A stretch of 64,000 bases of DNA from Faecalicatena faecalis. Its GTDB lineage: Bacteria > Bacillota > Clostridia > Lachnospirales > Lachnospiraceae. Numbering within the stretch: position 1 is the stretch's first letter; every line of letters starts with the position of its first letter. Below, piece by piece: positions 35,117-42,764 of this stretch. The DNA is taken from assembly GCF_012524165.2 (NCBI RefSeq), contig NZ_JABACJ020000003.1, positions 1 through 64,000 of the forward strand, written 5' to 3'. Made by a program: the position numbers and the translations under genes. The notes below the pieces were generated by a model that worked only from the letters and a program-made list of their open reading frames with translations, made no database searches and was not told the DNA's origin.

Positions 35117-35968
35117 TTATTCTGCTTTGTGGTCACATCCACATACCTTCATGCGTCCCATGACCAGTTCTTTTACTGCTTCCATTCCCACAACACCGAG
35201 TTTCTTCGGATCGAATGTCTCTGGCTTCTCTGCTAAAAGCTTCTTGCCTGCGTCTGTATAAGCGACCCTTAACTCCGTTGCAAAGTTCACCTTACACATA
35301 CCGCGCTGTACGCATTCTCTGACATCGTCATCACTTAATCCGGATGCTCCATGAAGTACAAGTGGAACAGATACTACCTTCTTAATCTCGGAAACTCTCT
35401 CCTTATCTAAGACAGGAGTTCCGGCATAAAATCCATGTGCAGTACCGATCGCGATCGCAAGAGAAGAAACACCTGTGCGCTCTACGAATTCTTTTGCTTC
35501 CATCGGATCTGTGTTCGTGTCCGCTTCTGCCTCCAAGTCATCTTCCTTTCCGCCGACCTTTCCAAGCTCTGCCTCTACCGGGATTCCACATGCCTTAGCC
35601 ACATCTACGACCTTCTTGCTCACTGCAATGTTATCTTCAAAGCTCTCATGGGAACCGTCGATCATAACAGATGTATATCCTGCTTTGATTGCCTGTACTG
35701 CCAGTTCAAAACTGCTGCCGTGATCTAAGTGCAGGCATACCGGAACCGTTGCCTTCTTGGCTTCTGCTGCTACGATTCCAAAGTAAGTCTCCAATGTACC
35801 ATACTTTACGGTAGAAGGTGTAGTCTGGAGCATAACCGGTGCTCGAAGTTCCTCTGCAGCCGCAATGACAGCCTTTACCATCTCCATATTTTCTACGTTA
35901 AAAGCACCTACTGCATAGCCGCCCTTCTGTGCGTCTAATAACATTTGTTCTGATGTAACTAATGGCAT
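35117..35968 (-). CDS. Class II fructose/tagatose-bisphosphate aldolase
   Basis: 283 aa from the ATG at 35966-35968 (AAGGAGGATTATACAT upstream); the longer frame runs through the operator and promoter and is rejected. Class II aldolase features: AFNVENMEMVKAVIAAAEEL, the zinc ligands in CLHLDHGSS and the Glu of IPVEAELGKVGG, IGTAHGFY, LVLHGASGLSDDDV, and KVNFATELR. It splits a ketose-1,6-bisphosphate (or a related 1-phosphate) to dihydroxyacetone phosphate and an aldehyde or triose phosphate. Tagatose-type GatY and glycolytic Fba are not separable by motif alone. It is the first gene of the LacI-controlled operon. Confidence 0.88.
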   Translation of the reverse strand: MPLVTSEQMLLDAQKGGYAVGAFNVENMEMVKAVIAAAEELRAPVMLQTTPSTVKYGTLETYFGIVAAEAKKATVPVCLHLDHGSSFELAVQAIKAGYTSVMIDGSHESFEDNIAVSKKVVDVAKACGIPVEAELGKVGGKEDDLEAEADTNTDPMEAKEFVERTGVSSLAIAIGTAHGFYAGTPVLDKERVSEIKKVVSVPLVLHGASGLSDDDVRECVQRGMCKVNFATELRVAYTDAGKKLLAEKPETFDPKKLGVVGMEAVKELVMGRMKVCGCDHKAE

Positions 35969-35990
35969 ATGTATAATCCTCCTTATTTTG

Positions 35991-36010
35991 AAACCGAAAC
36001 GTTTCGGTTT
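35991..36010. promoter_or_regulatory. Perfect 20-bp LacI-type operator
   Basis: AAACCGAAACGTTTCGGTTT is a perfect 20-bp palindrome with central CG, as LacI-family repressors prefer. It covers about +4 to +23 of the predicted transcript. No second copy was found in the window. Confidence 0.85.
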
Positions 36011-36020
36011 TTCTGGTTTT

Positions 36021-36049
36021 ATAATAACTCTGCTGCTGTAAAATGTCAA
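36021..36049 (-). promoter_or_regulatory. Strong sigma-A promoter of the ketose operon
   Basis: On the minus strand a perfect TTGACA (36044-36049), a 17-bp spacer and TATTAT (36021-36026) give a start near 36014, immediately before the palindromic operator. Confidence 0.85.
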
Positions 36050-36126
36050 TCGGAACTTTTTATGAAAACTAAATTTAGTAGAATGTGCTATATTTCTAAC
36101 CTTAACTTTGTGCAATTACTACGAAT

Positions 36127-36175
36127 AAAAAAAGACGCTATGCGTTTCTATTTCCGCATAGCATCTCTACTTTTT
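36127..36175. terminator. Terminator after rhaM
   Basis: GCTATGCG (36137-36144) pairs with CGCATAGC (36155-36162). A-rich and T-rich flanks extend the stem and provide tails on both strands. It ends the rhamnose-type operon coming from the right. Confidence 0.75.
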
Positions 36176-36261
36176 ACTGTTTGTCTACGACTCTATTATA
36201 TGCACCTCTTATGTACCTTTTGCTGCATCTCAATTCATCAAGCTATTTTCACTTATTCCTG

Positions 36262-36576
36262 TTAATCTAAGTGAAATACTGGTTTCAAATCGATTGATAC
36301 CGGGCTGTTATCTGGGTTTGTCTCCATGATATCAGCCATGAAGTCCCACCATTTACGGCAGATTTCTGTATCAGCACTCTTGTCCCATTTTTCTGCATCT
36401 TCCAGCTCAATATATCCGTAAAGCACATTTGTCTCTGTGTCAAGGAAAATAGAATAATTAGATCCGCCGTACTCATGAATCATATCTCTCATCTCCGGCC
36501 AGAGCGCATTATGTCTCTTCTCATATTCTTCTGCCATTCCCTCATATAATTTCATCTTAAAACTTTTTCTTACCAT
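36262..36576 (-). CDS. rhaM: L-rhamnose mutarotase
   Basis: 104 aa, the size of E. coli YiiL/RhaM. The active-site residues known from YiiL are all at the same numbers: Tyr18, His22, Tyr41 and Trp76 (seen in EEYEKRHNALWPEM, GGSNYSIF and CRKWWDFM). It interconverts alpha- and beta-L-rhamnose and can act on the related L-lyxose. Start ATG at 36574-36576 with AAAGGAGAGTAAGACG upstream. It is the last gene of the importer/kinase/epimerase operon, before the terminator. Confidence 0.93.
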   Translation of the reverse strand: MVRKSFKMKLYEGMAEEYEKRHNALWPEMRDMIHEYGGSNYSIFLDTETNVLYGYIELEDAEKWDKSADTEICRKWWDFMADIMETNPDNSPVSIDLKPVFHLD

Positions 36577-36643
36577 CGTCTTACTCTCCTTTGCTTCTAT
36601 AAATGATATCTTTTTCAGGATTTCTTTCTTCTAAATCAGCCCT

Positions 36644-37489
36644 TTAAAATGCATCCAGGATTTCTCGAAACATCTTGCCTGCAAATAAAAGGTCCTCTTT
36701 CCATTGCGGATTCCCTGTATACCAAAATTCTGTCACGAATTTACGAACCCCCAATTCCCAGGCTTTTGCTGCCCCGCTCTCAAAATCAACATGTCCGGTT
36801 CCAAATGGAATTTCCCTGAATTTACCCGGGACAGTCTCTTTTAAATGCATTGCCGCAAGGTGCCCTCTTCCAAGTTCCAAATCTTCCAGCACATCATTTT
36901 GATAGGTCTTTGCCGCATTCGTGATGTTCCCCAGGTCCGGGTACACATTCAAGTAAGGGGAGCCTACCAGTGTCACATATTTCATCGCCTTCTCGACCGT
37001 ATTCATGAATTCATTTTCCATGGTTTCAAAGCCCATCATAATACCAAGACGTGCTGCCATCTCTGCTGCCTTTTTCAAGTTCTTAAGGAAACGTTTCTTC
37101 GTCTCAAAGGTAGAATCCTCATAGTACACATCGTAACCTGCAAGCTGGATGATACGGATTCCCAGGTCGTCAGCGAGCACCAGAGCCTTCTCCATAATCT
37201 CCATTCCCCTTGTACAGACTGCCGGATCGCTGCTGCCCAGTGGATATTTGCGGTGTCCGCTCAGACACATGGTGCGGATCGGAACTTGTGTTGACTGCAT
37301 CAGACGTACCAGCTCCAACCGTTCCTCCTTTGACATGTCCAGTCTTGCCAGCTTCTCATCCGTCTCATCAATACTGATCTCTACGAAATCAAAGCCCGCT
37401 TCCTTTGCTGCCAGGAGCTTCTCCTCCCAAGTCAATACGGCTGGCATTGATTTCTCGTAAAGACCAAGTGTATATTTTTCTGACATCAT
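36644..37489 (-). CDS. L-ribulose/L-xylulose-5-phosphate 3-epimerase, UlaE/SgbU-like
   Basis: 281 aa TIM-barrel (AP endonuclease 2 superfamily). It tracks E. coli UlaE along its whole length: LGLYEKSMPAVLTWEEKLLAAKEAGFDFVEISIDETDEKLARLD, TMCLSGHRKYPLGSSDPAV, IRIIQLAGYDVYYED, VYPDLGNI, HLKETVPGKFREIPFGTGHVDFE. The metal-site residues (Glu in FETMENEF, Asp in YPDLGN, His in MHLKE, Glu in VTEFW) are present. UlaE-type enzymes turn L-xylulose-5-phosphate into L-ribulose-5-phosphate, which fits the LyxK-like kinase 26 bp upstream. Start either of two adjacent ATGs at 37484-37489. Confidence 0.87.
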   Translation of the reverse strand: MMSEKYTLGLYEKSMPAVLTWEEKLLAAKEAGFDFVEISIDETDEKLARLDMSKEERLELVRLMQSTQVPIRTMCLSGHRKYPLGSSDPAVCTRGMEIMEKALVLADDLGIRIIQLAGYDVYYEDSTFETKKRFLKNLKKAAEMAARLGIMMGFETMENEFMNTVEKAMKYVTLVGSPYLNVYPDLGNITNAAKTYQNDVLEDLELGRGHLAAMHLKETVPGKFREIPFGTGHVDFESGAAKAWELGVRKFVTEFWYTGNPQWKEDLLFAGKMFREILDAF

Positions 37490-37515
37490 CTTCTCTCTCC
37501 CTGCCTTAAGTTTCC

Positions 37516-39030
37516 TTAGTTTTCAAAGCACTCCCAGACACCACTCAAGCCCTCGATCACACGGCGGTATGTCTGATACTTTTTCTCATAGATCTCCTGA
37601 TACTCAGGACGCGGAAATACTGTCTTCGTAATCTTTACAGTCTTCTGGCTGCCATCCTCATAATCGCGGTATATTCCAACTGCGATTCCGGCTGCAATCG
37701 CTGCCCCCTGTGCTCCCAACTCCTTGTCCTCTATCACATCGATTGGTATCTGCAGAGCATCTGCAAAAATCTGTACCCAGACATCAGAATTGGCTGCTCC
37801 GCCGGAAAGCCGGATACTCGCCGGAACCTCACGGTTACGCAGCAGCTTCTTCACATGAGTTATATGTGAGAATACAATTCCTTCATAAACGGCTCTGAGC
37901 ATATGCTTCTTATTATGATAGGCTGTCAGCCCGATGAATGTTCCTTTGGCTAGTGCATCCTCATTCGATCCATTTAAAAATGGCAGGAAAATAATCCCAT
38001 TATCCTGAGGCTCGATGGATTCCACCCATTCATTCGTTATATCATAGACAGAACCGCCAGCTTCCTTCGCCTCTGCCTTCTCATAGTTCATCAGATTACG
38101 AATGAACCATTCCATATTCCCTGCGGAGGTCGGGCTGCTCTCCTCAATCAGGTAATATCCCGGAATGCAGAACATGGAATTTAACGCGACTGTCCCGTTC
38201 AGGACTGGTTTCTTTGCAATGAACTCATTGATGCTCCATGTTCCCGCAATCATGCACATCTTCTCTTCGTCTGATAAGCCTGACGCGATGCCGCAGGCAT
38301 TTACATCGAACATACCGGCCGCAACTGGGGTCCCCTCTTTAAGAAGGGTCATCTCACTTGCTTCTTTTGTAATATATCCGCAGATATCCGCAGCATGTTT
38401 GAGCGGAGGAAGCTTTTCATAGACCTCTTCCAATCCCATATAGGAAAGAAGCTCTCTGTCATATTCCCCGGTCGTCATATTGACCAGATTGCCGCCAGAG
38501 AAATCCGTGTATTCTGCGTAGGCTTCCCCTGTCATTCTATAACGCACATAATCTTTGACTGCAAAAATGTACTTTGTATTCTCAATCACCTCAGGGCAAT
38601 GGTCTTTTAACCATGCAAGCAGACTGACAGGCTGGCAGGCCAGAATCTCCTGAAATGTCTTCTGATAGACCTTTTTTGCCGTTCCATCCTCTTTCCACTT
38701 CTTCACATAGGACCATGCTCTTGCATCTGTGGAAACAATGCCGTTATATGCGCTCCTGCCATCCTTCCCGACCAGATACAGTCCTTTCCCATGTCCCGAA
38801 TAAGAGACTCCGGCTATATCTTTCGGGTCCACACCGCTCTTTTCAATTGCCTGACGGACTGCCTGAGCATTTACCTGCCACAATTCTTCCATGTCCCGCT
38901 CCGTATATCCAGGCTTGGGAGTAATCGTTACCGTCGGCACACTGGCGACAGAGACCTGGCATCCATTCTCATCAAATATTGCGGCTTTGGAAAAGGTCCC
39001 GCCATTGTCAATTCCCATCAAATATCTCAT
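37516..39030 (-). CDS. FGGY sugar kinase, L-xylulokinase (LyxK)-like
   Basis: 504 aa. It follows E. coli LyxK rather than XylB or RhaB: MGIDNGGTFSKAAIFDENG, PGYTERDMEELW, SYSGHGKGLYLVGKDG, GIVSTDARAWSYVKKWKEDG, QPVSLLAWLKDHCPE, GGNLVNMTTGEYD, GTPVAAGMFDVNACGIASG (catalytic Asp), AGTWSINEF, ESSPTSAGNMEWF, and LSGGAANSDVWVQIFAD. Predicted to phosphorylate L-xylulose, or L-rhamnulose in the rhamnose route, in the cytoplasm. Start ATG at 39028-39030 with GGAGGAGAAGC upstream. It follows the binding-protein gene across a 16-bp-stem hairpin. Substrate choice rests on context. Confidence 0.82.
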   Translation of the reverse strand: MRYLMGIDNGGTFSKAAIFDENGCQVSVASVPTVTITPKPGYTERDMEELWQVNAQAVRQAIEKSGVDPKDIAGVSYSGHGKGLYLVGKDGRSAYNGIVSTDARAWSYVKKWKEDGTAKKVYQKTFQEILACQPVSLLAWLKDHCPEVIENTKYIFAVKDYVRYRMTGEAYAEYTDFSGGNLVNMTTGEYDRELLSYMGLEEVYEKLPPLKHAADICGYITKEASEMTLLKEGTPVAAGMFDVNACGIASGLSDEEKMCMIAGTWSINEFIAKKPVLNGTVALNSMFCIPGYYLIEESSPTSAGNMEWFIRNLMNYEKAEAKEAGGSVYDITNEWVESIEPQDNGIIFLPFLNGSNEDALAKGTFIGLTAYHNKKHMLRAVYEGIVFSHITHVKKLLRNREVPASIRLSGGAANSDVWVQIFADALQIPIDVIEDKELGAQGAAIAAGIAVGIYRDYEDGSQKTVKITKTVFPRPEYQEIYEKKYQTYRRVIEGLSGVWECFEN

Positions 39031-39110
39031 GCTTCTCCTCCTGTTTCTTGCTGCGTTCTGCCGGTACCGCGTATGACCGATGACTGTCGATGAACACTGT
39101 ACCGGTTACA

Positions 39111-39152
39111 AAATAAGGAAGAAAATCCCCACCAGAATTTTCTTCCTTATTT
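39111..39152 (-). terminator. Long perfect hairpin between rhaS-type gene and kinase
   Basis: AAATAAGGAAGAAAAT (39111-39126) and ATTTTCTTCCTTATTT (39137-39152) form a perfect 16-bp stem with a 10-nt loop. The U-rich 3' arm without a long T-tract after it suggests partial termination or 3'-end protection, giving more binding-protein mRNA than kinase mRNA. Confidence 0.65.
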
Positions 39153-39216
39153 ATGATTCATAGGATCTCAATAAGATTATAATCTATATGAGATTATTTT
39201 GCAATCGGGCATTCTC

Positions 39217-40410
39217 TTACAGAACGTCGATCCAATCCTGCATATTGTCTTTGTAGAAGATGTAAGGTGTTCCAGCAAGAACAGCTGTGCCATCTCCACT
39301 CTGATATGTCTCGTATGAAGTTGCTTCGTAGTCACGGAATGCATCCATATCGAATTTAGATCCAACGCTTCCATCGTATCCATCGTTTACTGCTGCATAT
39401 GTAGCTGCACCTGAAACTGCTCCTAAGTGGATAACATCCCACAGCATCATGTATGGGCATACAGATTCGAATGCATCATCATCAGCTTTAGCCGGCATAA
39501 AGGACTGCATCTCTGATGGAAGTCCAAGACCTGTCAGTTTAATTTCGCTGTTCGCTGATTTCAGAGACTGTCCTGCTGCTGCGATACCTACTGTTGTAGG
39601 AGAAATGATACAGTCAACTTTGTTCTCTGCGATAAATGCCTGAGCCTGTGTTGTGGACTCTGTTAAGTCATCATTACCATATTTCTTGTCAAGATCCGGA
39701 CTTACTTTTCCAGCATAGAAGTCTTTTGAAAGCTCGTCTTCCATAGCTGCAATCCATGAGTTCTGTACTGGTGTATCGATAGATGCAGAAAGAACACCTA
39801 ATTTGATTTCATCCCCTGAATATTTTCCAAGTTCTGTCTTCACTGTTTCTTCCATCTTTCCATCACCAGGATAATCCACACCAAGTGTGATCAGAACTGC
39901 TGCTTCTACGAGGTAAGATCCGATATCAGCGGTCTCAGCCTGGTTAACATGGCAGATACGATATTCTGGGTTTGCTTCGGAGTCTACAGATACGATCGGG
40001 ATTCCTGCTTCTTTTGCTTTCTTGAACACTTCATCATAACCAGCATCACCATTTGTGGAGATTGTGATAGAAGCAACCTTCTGTGTAATAAGCTCATCAA
40101 GCATCTGAACCTGAGCTGCTACTGTTGTCTCAGCAGGGCTCTTATAAGCGGTCTTCTCGCCCTTTGCTTCCAAGTACTCTGAAAATCCCTGATACATCAG
40201 ATCTCCGAAAGAGTTACCTGTTGATTTGAACATAAATACATGTGTTCCTTCCAGTGATGCGTCATCACTGCCTGCGTCGCTTGCTGCTGCTTTCTTGTCG
40301 CCTGAGTCCCCTCCAGTTGTAGAGTCAGACTTTGTTGTGCTGCATCCTACTAAAGATGCAAGCATCATGGTGCTCATCCCCAATGCTAACAGCCTTTTCC
40401 AATTTTTCAT
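39217..40410 (-). CDS. rhaS: Rhamnose-type ABC transporter substrate-binding lipoprotein (RhaS-like)
   Basis: 397 aa. Lipoprotein signal MKNWKRLLALGMSTMMLASLVGC with lipobox LVGC, then a Ser/Thr/Gly/Asp spacer. The mature part is a type I binding protein with features I associate with the rhamnose binding protein RhaS: NQAETADIGSYL, ISPTTVGIAAAGQSLK, and LTGLGLPSEMQSFMPA; LsrB-type autoinducer proteins differ at the last motif. Start ATG at 40408-40410 with AAGGAGGAAGTAAT upstream. It is the fourth gene of the importer operon (ATPase, two permeases, binding protein). L-rhamnose is the best guess, with L-lyxose possible given the LyxK/UlaE partners. Confidence 0.82.
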   Translation of the reverse strand: MKNWKRLLALGMSTMMLASLVGCSTTKSDSTTGGDSGDKKAAASDAGSDDASLEGTHVFMFKSTGNSFGDLMYQGFSEYLEAKGEKTAYKSPAETTVAAQVQMLDELITQKVASITISTNGDAGYDEVFKKAKEAGIPIVSVDSEANPEYRICHVNQAETADIGSYLVEAAVLITLGVDYPGDGKMEETVKTELGKYSGDEIKLGVLSASIDTPVQNSWIAAMEDELSKDFYAGKVSPDLDKKYGNDDLTESTTQAQAFIAENKVDCIISPTTVGIAAAGQSLKSANSEIKLTGLGLPSEMQSFMPAKADDDAFESVCPYMMLWDVIHLGAVSGAATYAAVNDGYDGSVGSKFDMDAFRDYEATSYETYQSGDGTAVLAGTPYIFYKDNMQDWIDVL

Positions 40411-40474
40411 ATTACTTCCTCCTTGTTTTTATTATATAAACAGCTCTTTGGCTGCCTATAATCCGCTGCACTTC

Positions 40475-41752
40475 TTACTTTGTATTAAAACGTGCCTTTG
40501 CTTTTCTTTCGTCTTCCTTCTGCTCCTCAAGCCAGACCGCCGTCTGCTCCTTACATTTTTTCTGGAGTGATGCGATCTTATCTTCGCATTTCTTGATCTT
40601 AGCAGATTTATCAGCTTCGTTTAAAGTACTGTCTTTTCTTGTCTCTGCAATTGTGTTCTTGAGCACTTTAACTTCCTCTGCTGTCTTATTATTCAAAGCT
40701 TCTACGTTCTTGTTTCCCTTGAATACGACTTTCAGTTTAATGTTTGCCATCAGTTGTCTATTTACATTTGGAATCAGAACGGCAATGATCAGGATAAAGC
40801 CAGTTACAATCTTTCTTGTATTTGCATCTACTTCCAAAAGTCCAAGTGTATATGTAAGGAATGCCATAATCAATGTTGCAATGATCGGGCCATAAACCTT
40901 ACCTTTACCACCATTCGTAGACACACCACCAAGTACGCAGATAGCGATTGCTGTCATCTCATAACCAGTACCCATGGTAGAGGAAACACTGCCTCCCATA
41001 CGTCCTACGAAGAAGATAGATGCGATTCCGCACATGAATCCCATTAATACGAATACAAATAATTTTGTTTTTCTTACATCAATACCGGAATACTGTGCAC
41101 ATGTAGCATTATTACCGATAATGTAAAGCCTTCTTCCGAATCTTGTCTTCTGAAGGATGAAGACAAAACCTGCGCCCATCAGAAGGAAGATAATCAGTGA
41201 AAGCGGGATTCCCGCAATGTTTGTCCATGCAATTGCAGTATAGAAGCTTGGGAATACTTTCAATACGTTTACGTCCAGAATAATCTTAACAATTCCTCTA
41301 AACAGCATGGACGTTGCTATTGTTACAATAACCGCAGGCATTCCTATATATGCAACAAAGAATCCGTTGAATGCACCACACAGTCCGCCGGCAAGGATAC
41401 CTGCAATGACACCGACAATTCCCGGCATACCTGCCTGACAGCACAGACCTGTGATCATGGATGCAAAAATCATCGTAGAGGCTACGGATACATCGATATC
41501 ACCGAGCATTAGGATAAATATCATTCCGAGTACGAGCGGGCATACATCCATACCTGACTGGATGATTGCCTGGATGGTTCCTGGTGAGAAATAAAGGTTC
41601 GCCTTTTTCATCATCAATACGATGTTGATCAAAAGCAGTATGTATACCAGTACCATTTCCCAGCTTACTAAAAACTTCGATAACTTAAAGCCCTGTTTTA
41701 CAGTTAAATCTCTTACAGGTGCTGTTTTTGTTGTATTGTTCTCTCCACTCAT
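40475..41752 (-). CDS. ABC transporter permease (RhaQ/P type) with a long coiled-coil tail
   Basis: 425 aa. The first ~335 residues are a CUT2 permease with about nine membrane segments: IFILMLGDIDVSVASTMIFASM, GAFNGFFVAYIGMPAVIVTIATSMLF, KTRFGRRLYIIGNNATCAQYSGID (ATPase contact loop), and YEMTAIAICVLGGVSTNGGKGKVYG. The last ~90 residues (from about KLKVVFKGNKNVEALNNKTAEEV) are Lys/Glu-rich, lack hydrophobic segments and read as coiled coil; most family members end before this. The start codon overlaps the stop of the partner permease by one base (TAATG), so translation is coupled. Confidence 0.85.
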   Translation of the reverse strand: MSGENNTTKTAPVRDLTVKQGFKLSKFLVSWEMVLVYILLLINIVLMMKKANLYFSPGTIQAIIQSGMDVCPLVLGMIFILMLGDIDVSVASTMIFASMITGLCCQAGMPGIVGVIAGILAGGLCGAFNGFFVAYIGMPAVIVTIATSMLFRGIVKIILDVNVLKVFPSFYTAIAWTNIAGIPLSLIIFLLMGAGFVFILQKTRFGRRLYIIGNNATCAQYSGIDVRKTKLFVFVLMGFMCGIASIFFVGRMGGSVSSTMGTGYEMTAIAICVLGGVSTNGGKGKVYGPIIATLIMAFLTYTLGLLEVDANTRKIVTGFILIIAVLIPNVNRQLMANIKLKVVFKGNKNVEALNNKTAEEVKVLKNTIAETRKDSTLNEADKSAKIKKCEDKIASLQKKCKEQTAVWLEEQKEDERKAKARFNTK

Positions 41753-42762
41753 TAGATTAAAGCACCCCTTTCTCTAAGTGCTCTCTTTTCAGCAGAGCGT
41801 TCCATATAAATATTCAGTGCAACCGCTGCAATGATGATTGCTCCCTGGATTGCATCAGACCATACACTCAATCCTGGAAGAAGACTGATAAAGTATGTGA
41901 TGACTGACATCATGAGGAAACCGATGATGACTCCATCTACTTTTCCTTTTCCACCATTGATGCTGACTCCTCCAAGAATACAGATTGCGATAGCTGTCAT
42001 CTCGTAGGATTCACCGATACTGTAGCTGCATGTTGCATAGTTCGCTGTGTAGAGCATTCCAGCAAGTCCTGCGAGCATACCACAGAGTGTCATTGCAAGG
42101 AATACGACTCTTTCCTCTCTGATACCTGCGACCTGTGAAGACTCACGGTTCGTACCAATAGCATAGATACGACGTCCTCTTGAAGTATGTCCAAGGAACA
42201 GAATCGCCAGTGCAAATACCAGCAGCAAGATCCATAGGATCGCGGGGACCCCTAGTATCCTGAGTGTTGCAAATTTTAAATATCCTTCTGTGAACTGATG
42301 CGGGAACCACCACTGTCCACCGCTGAATAAGAAGGAAAATCCACGGAATGCATACATCGTACCAAGTGTGGCGATCATAGGCACCATCTTGAAATATCCA
42401 ACCAGAATTCCATTAAAAGCACCGCAGAGAGCACCGATCAGCAGAGCAAGAAGTACCCACGCAACTGCCGGCACGCCCGGATTTTCAGCCATCAGGCGGC
42501 AGCATACAACACCGGTCAGTGACAGAGTCGCCCCGATAGAAATATCGATACCTGCTGTCAGGATGACCATCATCTCACCAATTGCAAGAAGTCCGTATAC
42601 TGCATTGTTCTGAAGCATGTTCATCAAAGAATTCAGAGAATACATTGATGGTGTGATAATAGCTGCAATGATCAGAAGCACAACAAGTCCGAGAATCAGT
42701 CCAAAGTTTCTGCTTTCTGTCATCCGGGAAAGTAGTGATTTATTTTTTCCTGTTGTTCCCAT
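41752..42762 (-). CDS. ABC transporter permease (RhaP/Q type)
   Basis: 336 aa, about nine membrane segments. VILTAGIDISIGATLSLTGVVC, GAFNGILVGYFKMVPMIATLGTMYAFRG, HTSRGRRIYAIGTNRESSQVAGIREERV (ATPase contact) and YEMTAIAICILGGVSINGGKGKVDG place it with CUT2 permeases, and it is clearly paralogous to the downstream permease. Together they form the channel fed by the RhaS-like lipoprotein. Start ATG at 42760-42762 with AAGGAGAGTTAAGA upstream, 2 bp after the ATPase gene. Confidence 0.87.
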   Translation of the reverse strand: MGTTGKNKSLLSRMTESRNFGLILGLVVLLIIAAIITPSMYSLNSLMNMLQNNAVYGLLAIGEMMVILTAGIDISIGATLSLTGVVCCRLMAENPGVPAVAWVLLALLIGALCGAFNGILVGYFKMVPMIATLGTMYAFRGFSFLFSGGQWWFPHQFTEGYLKFATLRILGVPAILWILLLVFALAILFLGHTSRGRRIYAIGTNRESSQVAGIREERVVFLAMTLCGMLAGLAGMLYTANYATCSYSIGESYEMTAIAICILGGVSINGGKGKVDGVIIGFLMMSVITYFISLLPGLSVWSDAIQGAIIIAAVALNIYMERSAEKRALRERGALI

Positions 42763-42764
42763 TC

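Noticed and set aside
35969..36115. Extended N-terminus of the class II aldolase
   Set aside because: The extra 49 codons read through the perfect palindrome and the -10/-35 boxes; AAGGAGG precedes the ATG at 35966-35968.
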